Shown: positions 14,431 to 22,983 of the stretch, piece after piece
Numbering within the stretch: position 1 is the stretch's first letter
Layout: each line of letters begins with the position of its first letter
DNA from: a virus
Reading direction: 5' to 3' (one strand)
Virus record (IMG/VR): IMGVR_UViG_3300009168_000094
Span: 1 to 30,204 of that record
DNA: 30,204 nt
Notes under the pieces: generated by a model
The model's database searches: none
Told to the model about the DNA's origin: nothing
What the model saw: the letters and a program-made list of their open reading frames with translations, nothing else
Made by a program: the position numbers and the translations under genes

Positions 14431-14930
14431 TCCGCGTGATGCCGCACATGTACGGGCTGGGTGAGCAGATTCACTTGGATCCGGGTTGCGAGAAGGGCGC
14501 CAACAGCCTGAACACCCGCTGGTGGGGAAACTACTTCAACTGCCCTCGTGTCCGTGAACAGGTCGATCCGCACGGCGGAAGCTGGAGTGTGCTTTACACA
14601 AAGGACAGTGGCGTCAACGCACAGGGTGCCGTCTGTTACGGGGAGCAGGTCTTCGGTCGAGGAACGTTCCGTGTGTCTGCCTGGGTTAAGGCGACCGCGG
14701 GCCTCAACCTCAAGATTTCCGTCCGCGCTTTTCGCCGGGGTACCGGGCTCATCACGGAGTCGGGCGCTCAGGTTCTTCTTGCTACGACCGGCCAGTGGCA
14801 ACAGATCCAGACCAACTCGTGGGTGCTTCCGCAGCCGGTTGTGGTGGCGTTGCAAATCGTCACCGACTCGACAGCGCCTATCGGAACCGCGTTTCGGGTC
14901 GACGACCTCAAGATCGAGCAGATCGCTTGA
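14427..14930 (+). CDS. Carbohydrate-binding-module-like virion protein (167 aa)
   Basis: GTG at 14427 overlaps the fibre stop (GTGA); a longer ORF to 14310 is read-through. Residues about 75-167 follow the CBM4_9 (CenC-type) jelly-roll pattern: [20 protein letters not shown], then [17 protein letters not shown], and a final [11 protein letters not shown]. These modules bind polysaccharide, so it may help recognise the host wall or a capsule. It is translated with the fibre gene and may sit at the fibre tip or act as a separate decoration. Enzyme residues are not evident. Confidence 0.7.
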   Translation: MIRVMPHMYGLGEQIHLDPGCEKGANSLNTRWWGNYFNCPRVREQVDPHGGSWSVLYTKDSGVNAQGAVCYGEQVFGRGTFRVSAWVKATAGLNLKISVRAFRRGTGLITESGAQVLLATTGQWQQIQTNSWVLPQPVVVALQIVTDSTAPIGTAFRVDDLKIEQIA

Positions 14931-14966
14931 CTACACCATAAGCGGAGTTATGCGAGGAGGTAAGCC

Positions 14967-15053
14967 ATGACCATCACCACGACGACCCTTTCCGTGGTCG
15001 CCATCGTCGTGTCCTGTGTGGCGCTCTACGTCGCATTGCGCCGGCGCCCTTAA
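14967..15053 (+). CDS. Tiny membrane protein (28 aa)
   Basis: ATG at 14967 has a perfect AGGAGG six bases upstream, so translation is well supported despite the length. The product is a threonine-rich start, one hydrophobic helix (LSVVAIVVSCVALYVAL) and an RRRP tail, i.e. a single span with a positive cytoplasmic end. It lies between the CBM-like gene and the head-tail connector. It could be a lysis or membrane-modifying peptide, but nothing identifies it. A CATAA/TTATG inverted repeat at about 14937-14952 lies just upstream. Confidence 0.65.
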   Translation: MTITTTTLSVVAIVVSCVALYVALRRRP

Positions 15054-15091
15054 CCATCGCCTTAAGCCAGACCAACTCACGGGGGTGAGGT

Positions 15092-15541
15092 ATGGCCAGC
15101 TACGCCTCTGTGGACGACTACGAACTCCGCACCGGCACCACGGTTCCCGACGACATGAAGCCCACCGTTCAGGCCCGCCTCGACGACGTCAGCAACATCA
15201 TCCAGTTGTATCTGGGCGATTGCGCCGAAGCGGTGGAAACCAAGTTCGCCGAGATCCTCACCTCGCTGACGGTGGCGCACACGTACAAGGCGTCGTCCAT
15301 TCCGGCCGGGGTGAGAAGCGAGTCGGTGGGCTCCACCTCGGTCAGCTACGACACCGAAGGCGGTACCACCACGCTGATCGGGCAGGAGATGGAACTCCTC
15401 GATCGCCTGATGGCCGACGCGTGTGAGGACTACGCCAACGATGCACCGGGCGTGGGGATGCTCGGCATCAAGATGGGCGGCGTCGGTGACGAGGAAGCCT
15501 ACAACCATTGGGCCAGGGACATCGATGTGTGGGTGATCTGA
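15092..15541 (+). CDS. Head-tail adaptor, Gp19/Gp15-like (149 aa)
   Basis: Starts at ATG 15092 after GGGGGTGAGG. The sequence begins MASYASVDDYELRTGTTVPD, then RLDDVSNIIQLYL and a helix, SVGSTSVSYD in the middle and helices in the C-terminal third. The ASVDDYExRTG start followed by DDVSNII-x-x-YL is typical of the adaptor (first connector) family that sits on the portal ring. Position just before two further connector genes supports this. It ends exactly where the next gene begins. Confidence 0.75.
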   Translation: MASYASVDDYELRTGTTVPDDMKPTVQARLDDVSNIIQLYLGDCAEAVETKFAEILTSLTVAHTYKASSIPAGVRSESVGSTSVSYDTEGGTTTLIGQEMELLDRLMADACEDYANDAPGVGMLGIKMGGVGDEEAYNHWARDIDVWVI

Positions 15542-15892
15542 ATGCCCACGCCCGCCTGGCTGGCGCGTCACCTCGATACGCCTTGCACGTTCTATCTCCG
15601 CGAACCCAACGGTGTCGACGAGTACGGCAACATCATCTACGCCGACCGCCCGATTCCCGCGATGTGCTTTATGCAGCCGGTGTCCCAACTCCAACTGGAG
15701 GACGGCCGGGCCAACATCGGCGACTTCCTGCTTCACACCGACGCCAGCATGGCCGGCGTGATCGACGGGTTCGTCCGGGTGGAGGTCTACGGGTCCTCGT
15801 TCGAGGCGGCAGCGCCTCCCGCGGTCTACCGCACCTTTGGCGACTCCCGTCCACATCACGTGGAGATCCAGGTCAGCCGGAGCACGGCATGA
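15542..15892 (+). CDS. Head-tail stopper-like protein (116 aa)
   Basis: Directly follows the adaptor. The start PTPAWLARHLDTPCTFYLRE and the strand YGNIIYADRPIPAMCFMQPV resemble stopper proteins that close the connector after packaging. Strands then carry GDFLLHTDASM, VRVEVYG and VYRTFGDSRPHHVEIQV. It overlaps the next gene by four bases (ATGA). Assignment rests on gene order plus strand pattern. Confidence 0.65.
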   Translation: MPTPAWLARHLDTPCTFYLREPNGVDEYGNIIYADRPIPAMCFMQPVSQLQLEDGRANIGDFLLHTDASMAGVIDGFVRVEVYGSSFEAAAPPAVYRTFGDSRPHHVEIQVSRSTA

Positions 15893-16212
15893 AGAACCGT
15901 ATCGATCGGGTCGGCATTGCCCGTCTGGAGTTCGGCCACAAGCTCAGAGACCAGATGTACAACGCCGCGATGGCCTGCCTGTTGCTGTCCATCAACTTCG
16001 GTCCGGTTCACCGCGGCTTCTACATCGCCAACCTCAACGCCAAGCGTGGTCGTGGTTCACGCGCCTACGCCACCTACGGGTCGCGGGACTTCAAGGCGCT
16101 GTGGATCGAGCACGGCAACTACACGATCCCACGCCACGCACCGTTGCGTAAGGCGGCCGACGCGTTGGGCCTACGGCTCAAGGGGGAGGGCCGTGCCTAT
16201 GACCGGCGTTGA
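15889..16212 (+). CDS. Tail-completion or minor capsid-like protein (107 aa)
   Basis: ATG at 15889 overlaps the previous stop (ATGA). The protein is basic and begins MKNRIDRVGIARLEFGHKLR, with a helix, then HRGFYIANLNAKRGRGSRAY and IEHGNYTIPRHAPLRKAADA. The HG-x-YT-IPRHAPLRKAAD block is found in HK97 gp10-type head-tail joining proteins of actinophages. It lies third in the connector series. Overlaps the next gene by 14 bases. Function is assigned mainly by position. Confidence 0.65.
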   Translation: MKNRIDRVGIARLEFGHKLRDQMYNAAMACLLLSINFGPVHRGFYIANLNAKRGRGSRAYATYGSRDFKALWIEHGNYTIPRHAPLRKAADALGLRLKGEGRAYDRR

Positions 16213-16606
16213 CGTGGAAGCCCTTCTCACCAACTATCTCCGCTCCGTCGCCGAGGTCGTCGCCATCGTGGACGACCGGGTCTACACCGACAAGCCGCAT
16301 GAGCGCACCTATCCGATGGTCGTGCTCAGTCGGGTGGGTGGCGGATTCGTCTACCGCGACTGGCTTGAGGCCGCGGAGATCGACCTGTCTTCCTATGGCG
16401 GCAGCCACAAGATGTCGCAGTCGCTGATGGCCACGTGCATCAAGGCGATGACCGGCGCAGTGGGAGGACATCCGGAGGGCGTGGTCACCAAAGTCACGCT
16501 TCTGTCCAATGTGTACGACCCCGAGCCGGACTCGGCTGACCCGTCAGGTCATGCCCGACCGCGCTTCACGGCGAGCGTCACAGTCCTGACGCATCCGACG
16601 CCGTAA
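16199..16606 (+). CDS. Tail terminator-like protein (135 aa)
   Basis: The start is ATG at 16199, with GGAGGG eight bases upstream (16185-16190); GTG at 16193 is too close to that site. The protein has EALLTNYLRSVAEVVAIVDD, RVYTDKPHERTYPMVVLSRV, an IDLSSYGGSHKM strand pair and a final VLTHPT. The order (small N-terminal helix, RVY...YP-VVLSRVGG, then S-x-S-x-GG) fits tail terminators, which cap the tail tube and join it to the connector. It precedes the major tail protein, as in most siphoviruses. Confidence 0.7.
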   Translation: MTGVDVEALLTNYLRSVAEVVAIVDDRVYTDKPHERTYPMVVLSRVGGGFVYRDWLEAAEIDLSSYGGSHKMSQSLMATCIKAMTGAVGGHPEGVVTKVTLLSNVYDPEPDSADPSGHARPRFTASVTVLTHPTP

Positions 16607-16632
16607 TCGCACAACAGTAAGGAGCCACGTCA

Positions 16633-17403
16633 ATGGCTATCATGACCGATTCGCAACCCATTGTCGGCGCCTACGGCGATATTTTCACTGCGCCTGAGGG
16701 CACTCCGGCACCGACTGCACTCGACGTCGACCCCACCGCACCCTGGGTGAAGCTCGGGATGATCTCCGAGGACGGGGCAAGCTGGACCCCGCCGGAGGAG
16801 GAAACCGCCGAGATCAAGATCTGGCAGTCTCTGTATCCCGCCCGCGTGGTGACCACGGGTCTGTCGTCGTCGCTCACGTTCGCCCTCGACGGCTGGAACC
16901 GCACCACGATCCCGTTCGCGCTCGGCGGAGGCACCTTCGAGGACAAGACCGACGTCATCGTCTTCCACCCGCCGGGTGCAGGCGAAAGCGTCAGCCGAGC
17001 CATCTTCCTCAAGGTGCTCGACGGCGACGTCAGCCTCGGCCTGTACTTCCCCAAGGGAAGGGTGATCGGCCGCGAGGACACAGTCTTCAAGCCGGACGAG
17101 GCCGCCCTACTCAACGTCGAGTTTGGACTGGAAGGTTCCGTCAACTACGAGCCGTACCAGTTGGTGTTCGACGAGGCTACGTTTCCCGACGTCGCTGTTG
17201 CGGCAACCGGAGCCACTCAGGTCTCAGGCGCAGCCGGCACCTGGACGCCTTCCGGAGCCACCCCGCCCGCCAATCTGGCCGGCATGACGGGGATCACGGC
17301 CACGCCTTCTACCGTGTGGGCTACCGACAGCCACATGGTGATGGGCGACAACGCACACACCTACTGGAACGCCACCGCCTGGGTTACCGGTGATGCGCCG
17401 TGA
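16633..17403 (+). CDS. Major tail (tube) protein with C-terminal extra domain (256 aa)
   Basis: Forms the tail tube. AAGGAG lies nine bases upstream. Residues about 1-190 are beta-rich, with TDSQPIVGAYGDIFTAPEGT, LGMISEDGASWT and SLGLYFPKGRVIGREDTVFK, typical of tube proteins. Residues about 202-256 (GTWTPSG...LAGMTGITATPSTVW...YWNATAWVTGDAP) form a small domain also found at the end of the major capsid protein; the two are identical at 33 of 55 aligned positions by hand count. The stop overlaps the next GTG (GTGA). Confidence 0.85.
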   Translation: MAIMTDSQPIVGAYGDIFTAPEGTPAPTALDVDPTAPWVKLGMISEDGASWTPPEEETAEIKIWQSLYPARVVTTGLSSSLTFALDGWNRTTIPFALGGGTFEDKTDVIVFHPPGAGESVSRAIFLKVLDGDVSLGLYFPKGRVIGREDTVFKPDEAALLNVEFGLEGSVNYEPYQLVFDEATFPDVAVAATGATQVSGAAGTWTPSGATPPANLAGMTGITATPSTVWATDSHMVMGDNAHTYWNATAWVTGDAP

Positions 17404-17798
17404 GCAACACTCTCAACCTTGACGCCAAGCGGGCTGCCCGCGCGGCTGCTCGCGGTGAGCCGATGCGGATGGTCCTGTCCGGGGAGACCTTCGATCTGGT
17501 CCCGGAGATGCCCATCGAGATCGGCGAACTGGCCAACGACAACCGCATCGGTGAGGCCTTCAAGCTGATGCTGGCCACGCCTGAGAACGACTGGGACCGG
17601 CTCAAGTCCTGCCGGCCGTCGTTCAACGACATCCTCGACGTGGTGGAGTTCTACGGTACCCAGTTGGGGGAATCTGTGAAGTCAGCCGAATCCTCAGCGA
17701 ACACTGGGGCGCGGTCGAAGCCGACTTCGCACGATATTACGACCGCGATCTCGCCAGCGCCGTCTATGGACAGCGAGGCCTTGACGCCCGCAGGCTGA
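17400..17798 (+). CDS. Tail assembly chaperone, short product (132 aa)
   Basis: Lambda gpG-like. GTG at 17400 overlaps the tube gene stop. The core LNLDAKRAARAAARGEPMRM, LVPEMPIEIGELANDNRIGE and PSFNDILDVVEFYGTQLGES is typical of actinophage chaperones that coat the tape measure. The C-terminal 40 residues after the slippery site have low complexity, and most of the coding signal shifts to the -1 frame there. The major product ends at 17798; the long product continues to 18127. Confidence 0.8.
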   Translation: MSNTLNLDAKRAARAAARGEPMRMVLSGETFDLVPEMPIEIGELANDNRIGEAFKLMLATPENDWDRLKSCRPSFNDILDVVEFYGTQLGESVKSAESSANTGARSKPTSHDITTAISPAPSMDSEALTPAG

Positions 17799-18127
17799 CG
17801 AATCTCATCCTCCACCTTCCACCGCAATCCGCGCTACGACGGGAACTCAACGCCGAATGGTCCCTTGAGGACGAACTTCTCGCGTTGCAGTTGGAGATCG
17901 CTCACGAGCAGTACCGCGCCACGTTCGCGGCTGCCGGGGTCAAACCGAGCCGTCTTCCCAAACCGTTGCGCATTCCACGCCCGGAGCCGCTTCGCGCTGG
18001 CACGTCGCCTAGCACGCCGGGTACGCCATCGCGATCACCTCGGCAACGGCCCAGTCGGCGACACGCGTCGTCGGTAGCCGAGGTGGTTGCGGTGGTCACC
18101 GCTGGATTCGGACCGTCTCGGAGGTAG
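17400..18127 (+). CDS. Tail assembly chaperone, frameshifted long product (242 aa)
   Basis: Read as join(17400-17672, 17672-18127), a -1 shift at GGGGGAA. The downstream segment reads ILSEHWGAVEADFARYYDRD, then GLDARRLTNLILHLPPQSAL and a helix before a basic, proline/serine-rich tail, the pattern expected for the T (GT) part of tail chaperones. It has no good independent start. Its stop is three bases before the tape-measure ATG. In lambda-type phages the G and GT forms at a fixed ratio recruit the tape measure and tube protein; that role is inferred here. Confidence 0.8.
17666..17672 (+). promoter_or_regulatory. Programmed -1 ribosomal frameshift site
   Basis: The heptamer GGGGGAA is in the zero frame as G GGG GAA, after TTG. 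Both the GGG and GAA tRNAs can re-pair one base back (GGG, GGA). Downstream codons in the -1 frame encode the expected chaperone extension. The same heptamer serves in tail chaperone genes of other actinophages. Confidence 0.8.
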
Positions 18128-18130
18128 TCC

Positions 18131-21100
18131 ATGGCCCGCGTTGATGTCGCCTACGTCGAGGTGCGCCCTGACCTCACCTTGTTCGGAGAGCGACTGAAGG
18201 CTGGCCTGGACAGCATTAGGGCTTCCGAGACGGTCCGCGTCGACGTGGACATGTCCAAGGCCGTGGTGGCATCGCAAACGATGAAGCGTCTCCGCGCCAA
18301 GGAGATGGCCGAACTCAGCAACGCCATGCAGCAACGGATCGCGGTGGCTGAGCAGATCGGCAAGGAGGAGTTCCGAATCCGTTCCTGGCTGGCCGGCCAG
18401 AACAAGCGACTCTCCGACGAGGAGCGCAAAGAAGAGGAACGCAAGGAAAAGTACCTGATGGGCGTGGCCCTGAGGATGCACCAAAAGATCGCCTCGGATC
18501 AGACCAAGCACATCGAGGACATGACCAAGAAGGAGATCGCCGCCCACGCGGAGAACGACCGTCGTGACCTCGCCGCGCTGGAGAAGATGCAACGGGCCGA
18601 GATCGTTGCCCACGGCATCAACGAACGCCTCGACGCCAAGTCAAGGGAAGAGTCGGAGAAGGCCGCTGAGGCCCACGAGAAGTACCTCTCCGGGGTCGCC
18701 ATCCGGATGAATCAGTTCGTCCACGCCAACAAGCAAGCCATCATCAACCAGGAGACCATCGACCGCGAGAAGAAGGAAAAGTACCTCGCCACCGTCGCGA
18801 TCTCGATGCATTCCATGGCGGCCAAGTGGAAGGCCAAGGCTGACGCCGACGCGGAGAAGGTCCGCAAGAAGTCGGCCAAGGATGCCCAGGCGGCGTCGAA
18901 GAAGCTTAACGAACTGATCAAGCGTCAGGCCACCTCGGCTGCGGCACCCTATCGTCGTATCGCCGCCGCGTTCAGTGGTCGTGGTCCGATCAGCGCGGGC
19001 ATGAAGATCCTGTTCGGTTCGGTGGGCCTGCTGACTGAGGCGGTCGGACTCGGCTTCGCGAAGACGTTCACCGTGGTCGGCCAGACCGGCGCCAAGATGT
19101 TCGCCAACCTCGCCGAGAAGGCGTCGGAGTTGTTCGGTGAGGCGGCCGGTGGAGGCGGTGGCGTCTTCGCCAAGATGAGTAAGGGCATGGCCGGCATGGC
19201 CGTCAGCGCCGGTGAGATGGGCGCCTCCATTGCTGCGGCAGCCGGACCAGTCGCCGCCATCGTGGCTCTCATCGTGGCCCTGGTCGCCGGTGCCGCCCTG
19301 GCAACCGCGGCGCTGGGTGCGTTCCAGATCGTCCTCGGTGGCCTGCTCGCCGTGGTGATCCCGTTGGTGGCCGGTATCGCCGCCCTGGTGGCTGAGTTCA
19401 CCGCTCTCGCTGCGGTCGGTGTCGGTGCCCTGGGGCTACTGCCGGGTGCACTGCTGGCAGGGGTGGCCGCGTTCGGGCCGCTCATCCTGGTCATGCAGAA
19501 GTTCCAGGATCTGTTCAGCAAGACCGCGGACAAGGTCGGCCCGCTCTACGAGGTGTTCGAGCGGCTCAAGAACGCCATCTTCGCGGTCATCTCCTCCGGG
19601 CTGGTGGAGTCGCTCCAGAATCTCGCCACCACGGTGCTGCCCAAGGTGGTCGACGGGATCGTCGCGGTCGCCTCGGCGTGGAACCGGCTGTTCATGTTCG
19701 CGGCTAAGTTCGCCACCACGGCCGGCGCCATCGCGGCCATGAACGGGCTACTGCAACTGGGCGCCAGATTCGTCAACGCCATGGCCGACGCGGCGCAGAG
19801 GCTAGGCCCGACTCTGCTCGGATTCGTCACCAAGTCCCTGCCGGTCCTCGACGGGCTGCTCAACATCGCCATCCAGCTAGCCGACGAGTTCGGGGCGTGG
19901 GTCGAATCCATGCTGAAGTCCGGCCAGCTTCAGGCTCTCTTTGCCCAGATCGGCACCGCGCTAGGGATGATCTCGCTCATCGCCAGGCAGGTCGGCCCGT
20001 ACATCGTCGGGTTCCTCAACGCGACGCTAGGCCCCGCCACCCAGTTCCTGGGGCTGCTCGGGTTGATCGCGGAGCGTTGGGCCGGGTTCATGAACTCCGC
20101 GGCCGGACAGCAACTTATTGGCCAGTTCTTCACCTCGATGAACCAGATCGTGACGGACCTGCTCCCGTTGGTGGAGCAACTGTTCATGGCCTTCCTGTCG
20201 CTGGGACCCACCTTCGCCGACCTCAACTCGGCCGCGGTCCCGGCCCTGATGGCCATCGTGGACCTGTTCATGCAACTGATGGATGCCATCGCGCCGTCGG
20301 TCACCGAGTTCCTCAAGAACTTCACCGCATCGCTTCAGGAACCGGCCACGCAGGAGGCGATTGGTCACCTCGGTACAGCGCTGTCCTTCCTGTTCAAGGA
20401 ACTGAGCGAGAACCAGTGGGCGATCAGCTTCCTGATCAATCTCATCTCCGGCATCGTCGTAGCGATCGGTGTCTTCATCGGCCAGATCGACATGCTCGCC
20501 GACGCGCTCAAGGGCATGTTGGGTGGACTGCAACTCATCGGCGCCCAACTGGGTGCGCTCGGTAAGCCGTTGCAGTGGCTGGGCGAGAAGCTGGGCATCT
20601 TCGCCACCGAGTCCGACCGGGCCGGTAAGGCCGCCAACGACATGGCCACCAACACCAGCAACGCCACTGGCCGCATGATCGGTGGCCTCAACGCGGTCGC
20701 GACAACGAGGTCGTGGGCGAACATCCGCGCGGCGGCTCAGGACACCGCCCAGTACATGGTCGACATGGCCAACAACGGCATCGCCGGAAACAACGCCCTG
20801 ATCGCGTCCCTGTCTGCCATGGGTGCGGCTGCCTATGCGGCCAAGAACGAAGTCGACATCCAGACCTTCGAGAAAGCGGTGACAAGGGCCTACACCGGTG
20901 CCTCTGGTGGCCTTTACCGCAACAACGTGGCCCTGTCCGGCTTCAAGGGTGCCGGTAAGGCGGCCGGGGACGCGTGGGGGTCGGGCTTTAGCTCCGCCGT
21001 GGACACCTCGGTGAAGACGTCGACAACGAAGACCACGAAGAAGAAGCCGTTCCTGTCCAACATGAAGCCGATGCTGTCCTCATTGGACGCGATGACGCTC

Positions 21101-22192
21101 ATCCTGGGGAAGAAGTCCTACGACAGCGGTAGGGAGATCGCCCGCTACCTGGCCAAGGGCATCACATCCGGGAGCAAGAACATCGCCAAGGCGGCTGACT
21201 ACATCTACAAGCACTACCGCGGCAAAATCAACGCGATCCTGACTTCGATCAAGAAGTTCAACTCTAACGCCAGCAAGGTGACCGCGGCGTTCACCAAGAC
21301 GCAGTTGGCCCAGTTCAAGAAGATCACCACGGCCAAGGACATGGACGCGTTCCTGGCCAACGTACAGAAGGGTTGGCAGCAGACCCTCGACGACATCATC
21401 GCGTTCAAGGGTGACATCACCTCGACCCTGCTGGCCAAGCGCGGGATGGTCAACTACTTCGGCTTCATCCCCACGCCGGAAGAGGTCAAGCAACAACTCG
21501 ACGAACAACTGGCGCAGGTACAGCGCTTCACCGCCAACATCGCCGCTCTTCAGGCCAAGGGCATCGACCCCGCTCTGGTCAAGGAGTGGATCCTGGCCGG
21601 GCCGGAGACCGCGGGCAACATCGTGGAAGGTCTCCAGACGGCCACCGCGACGCAGATCACCGGTATCAACAACCAGTACAAGGCGATCGGCAAGACCGCG
21701 GACACGTTCGCCGAACAGCAGTCGAAGATTTACTTCGGTGTCGGTCAGTCGACGATGCAAGGGCTCATCGATGGCGTCAAGTCGATGCGGACCGCGCTGA
21801 TCGCCGAGATCACCAAACAGATGAGCGATGCGACCAAGGCGGCCAAGGCGGCGTTGAAGTCCAAGAGCCCGTCGCGGGTCTTCGACGGCATCGGCGTGGA
21901 CACCATGCTCGGCTACATCCAGGGCGTGAACTCCAAATCGGCGGCGACCGTGGGCGCGATCAACGACGTCTACGGGGCGGTCACCTCACTGCCGCCACCC
22001 GCGCTATCGACACCGGCGCTGGCCAGGCCGGGCTACATAGCGCCCAACGCACTGGCTGGCATGGGCGCAGGTGAACAGCCGGTGAACGTGAAGGTGTACC
22101 TCGGAACGCGCGAGATCACCGACATCATCCGAGTCGAAGTCGACGGCTACGACGCCACCCGTGCGCGGGCACTGCTCACCGGTCGGAGGTAG
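18131..22192 (+). CDS. Tape measure protein (1353 aa)
   Basis: Sets tail length; at about 1.5 angstroms per residue the tail would be near 200 nm. Residues about 60-270 are a charged coiled coil with internal EKYL...VA...M repeats. Residues about 365-455 hold several hydrophobic spans rich in Ala, Val and Leu, which may insert into the host membrane for DNA entry. The C-terminus contains AALKSKSPSRVFDGIGVDTM, a usual tape-measure motif. It directly follows the chaperones and precedes the distal tail genes. No lysozyme or peptidase domain was recognised. Confidence 0.92.
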   Translation: MARVDVAYVEVRPDLTLFGERLKAGLDSIRASETVRVDVDMSKAVVASQTMKRLRAKEMAELSNAMQQRIAVAEQIGKEEFRIRSWLAGQNKRLSDEERKEEERKEKYLMGVALRMHQKIASDQTKHIEDMTKKEIAAHAENDRRDLAALEKMQRAEIVAHGINERLDAKSREESEKAAEAHEKYLSGVAIRMNQFVHANKQAIINQETIDREKKEKYLATVAISMHSMAAKWKAKADADAEKVRKKSAKDAQAASKKLNELIKRQATSAAAPYRRIAAAFSGRGPISAGMKILFGSVGLLTEAVGLGFAKTFTVVGQTGAKMFANLAEKASELFGEAAGGGGGVFAKMSKGMAGMAVSAGEMGASIAAAAGPVAAIVALIVALVAGAALATAALGAFQIVLGGLLAVVIPLVAGIAALVAEFTALAAVGVGALGLLPGALLAGVAAFGPLILVMQKFQDLFSKTADKVGPLYEVFERLKNAIFAVISSGLVESLQNLATTVLPKVVDGIVAVASAWNRLFMFAAKFATTAGAIAAMNGLLQLGARFVNAMADAAQRLGPTLLGFVTKSLPVLDGLLNIAIQLADEFGAWVESMLKSGQLQALFAQIGTALGMISLIARQVGPYIVGFLNATLGPATQFLGLLGLIAERWAGFMNSAAGQQLIGQFFTSMNQIVTDLLPLVEQLFMAFLSLGPTFADLNSAAVPALMAIVDLFMQLMDAIAPSVTEFLKNFTASLQEPATQEAIGHLGTALSFLFKELSENQWAISFLINLISGIVVAIGVFIGQIDMLADALKGMLGGLQLIGAQLGALGKPLQWLGEKLGIFATESDRAGKAANDMATNTSNATGRMIGGLNAVATTRSWANIRAAAQDTAQYMVDMANNGIAGNNALIASLSAMGAAAYAAKNEVDIQTFEKAVTRAYTGASGGLYRNNVALSGFKGAGKAAGDAWGSGFSSAVDTSVKTSTTKTTKKKPFLSNMKPMLSSLDAMTLILGKKSYDSGREIARYLAKGITSGSKNIAKAADYIYKHYRGKINAILTSIKKFNSNASKVTAAFTKTQLAQFKKITTAKDMDAFLANVQKGWQQTLDDIIAFKGDITSTLLAKRGMVNYFGFIPTPEEVKQQLDEQLAQVQRFTANIAALQAKGIDPALVKEWILAGPETAGNIVEGLQTATATQITGINNQYKAIGKTADTFAEQQSKIYFGVGQSTMQGLIDGVKSMRTALIAEITKQMSDATKAAKAALKSKSPSRVFDGIGVDTMLGYIQGVNSKSAATVGAINDVYGAVTSLPPPALSTPALARPGYIAPNALAGMGAGEQPVNVKVYLGTREITDIIRVEVDGYDATRARALLTGRR

Positions 22193-22194
22193 TC

Positions 22195-22983
22195 GTGGCC
22201 AACACCGTCCTCGCCGAGGCACATCAGGCCGACGCCTACGTGTCGCTCCAGATCCAGTTCGACCCTGCCGTCACCGGGGTGTCGGTGCAACGCAAAGATC
22301 CCGAAGGCTGGACCGAACTGATCCGCTCCGGCGCGACGGTGCCACTGTCCGGGGGCTTCGCGGTCATCTACGACTACGAGGTCCCCCTGGACGTGGAGGT
22401 CAGCTACCTGGTCACCCAGGTGACACCGACCACGCAGACGCCGGCCACCGCGTCCTCGGCGGTGCTGAGCATCTACTCCAACGGCTACACCTGGCTCAAG
22501 GACCCGGGGCTGCCCTCCCGCAACATGCGCCTCACCGAGGTGGAGGGGATCAAAGACCTGACCCGACCGGCCAGGGCGGGCGTCTTCCACATCATCGACC
22601 GGACCCACCCGGTGGTCATTTCCGCCCGCCGAGAAGGCCGTCAGGGCGAGTTCGTCTTCACTACGACCACCGACCAGGACCGGCTCGACACCATCCTCAT
22701 CCTCAGCCGTGGCACGGTCCTGCTGTTGCAGACGCCGGACGGCTACGGGATGGGCTCCATCTACGTCCACGTGGGCGATGTGACCGAGTCGCGGCCAGGG
22801 GCGCTGGGGACCGAGGCAACTCGACGCTGGACCCTGCCGATCATCATGGTGGACCGTCCGGCCGGGTTGGCCACGATGCCGGTCAACAACACCTGGCAGA
22901 ACGTGAAGGACACGTACCTGGACTGGCAGACCCTCTACGACACCCGGCTGCGGTGGTGGCAGGTGGCGGAGGGCCAGCTATGA
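22195..22983 (+). CDS. Distal tail-like minor tail protein (262 aa)
   Basis: GTG at 22195 follows GGAGG five bases upstream. The protein is beta-rich; residues 1-90 contain VSLQIQFDPAVTGVSVQRKD and later YLVTQVTPTTQTPATAS, like a fibronectin-type strand set; the second half has VFHIIDRTHPVVISARREGR and WTLPIIMVDRPAGLA. Location just after the tape measure is where distal tail (Dit) proteins lie, forming the hub at the tail tip. The ATGA overlap at the end couples it to the next tail gene. Confidence 0.72.
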   Translation: MANTVLAEAHQADAYVSLQIQFDPAVTGVSVQRKDPEGWTELIRSGATVPLSGGFAVIYDYEVPLDVEVSYLVTQVTPTTQTPATASSAVLSIYSNGYTWLKDPGLPSRNMRLTEVEGIKDLTRPARAGVFHIIDRTHPVVISARREGRQGEFVFTTTTDQDRLDTILILSRGTVLLLQTPDGYGMGSIYVHVGDVTESRPGALGTEATRRWTLPIIMVDRPAGLATMPVNNTWQNVKDTYLDWQTLYDTRLRWWQVAEGQL

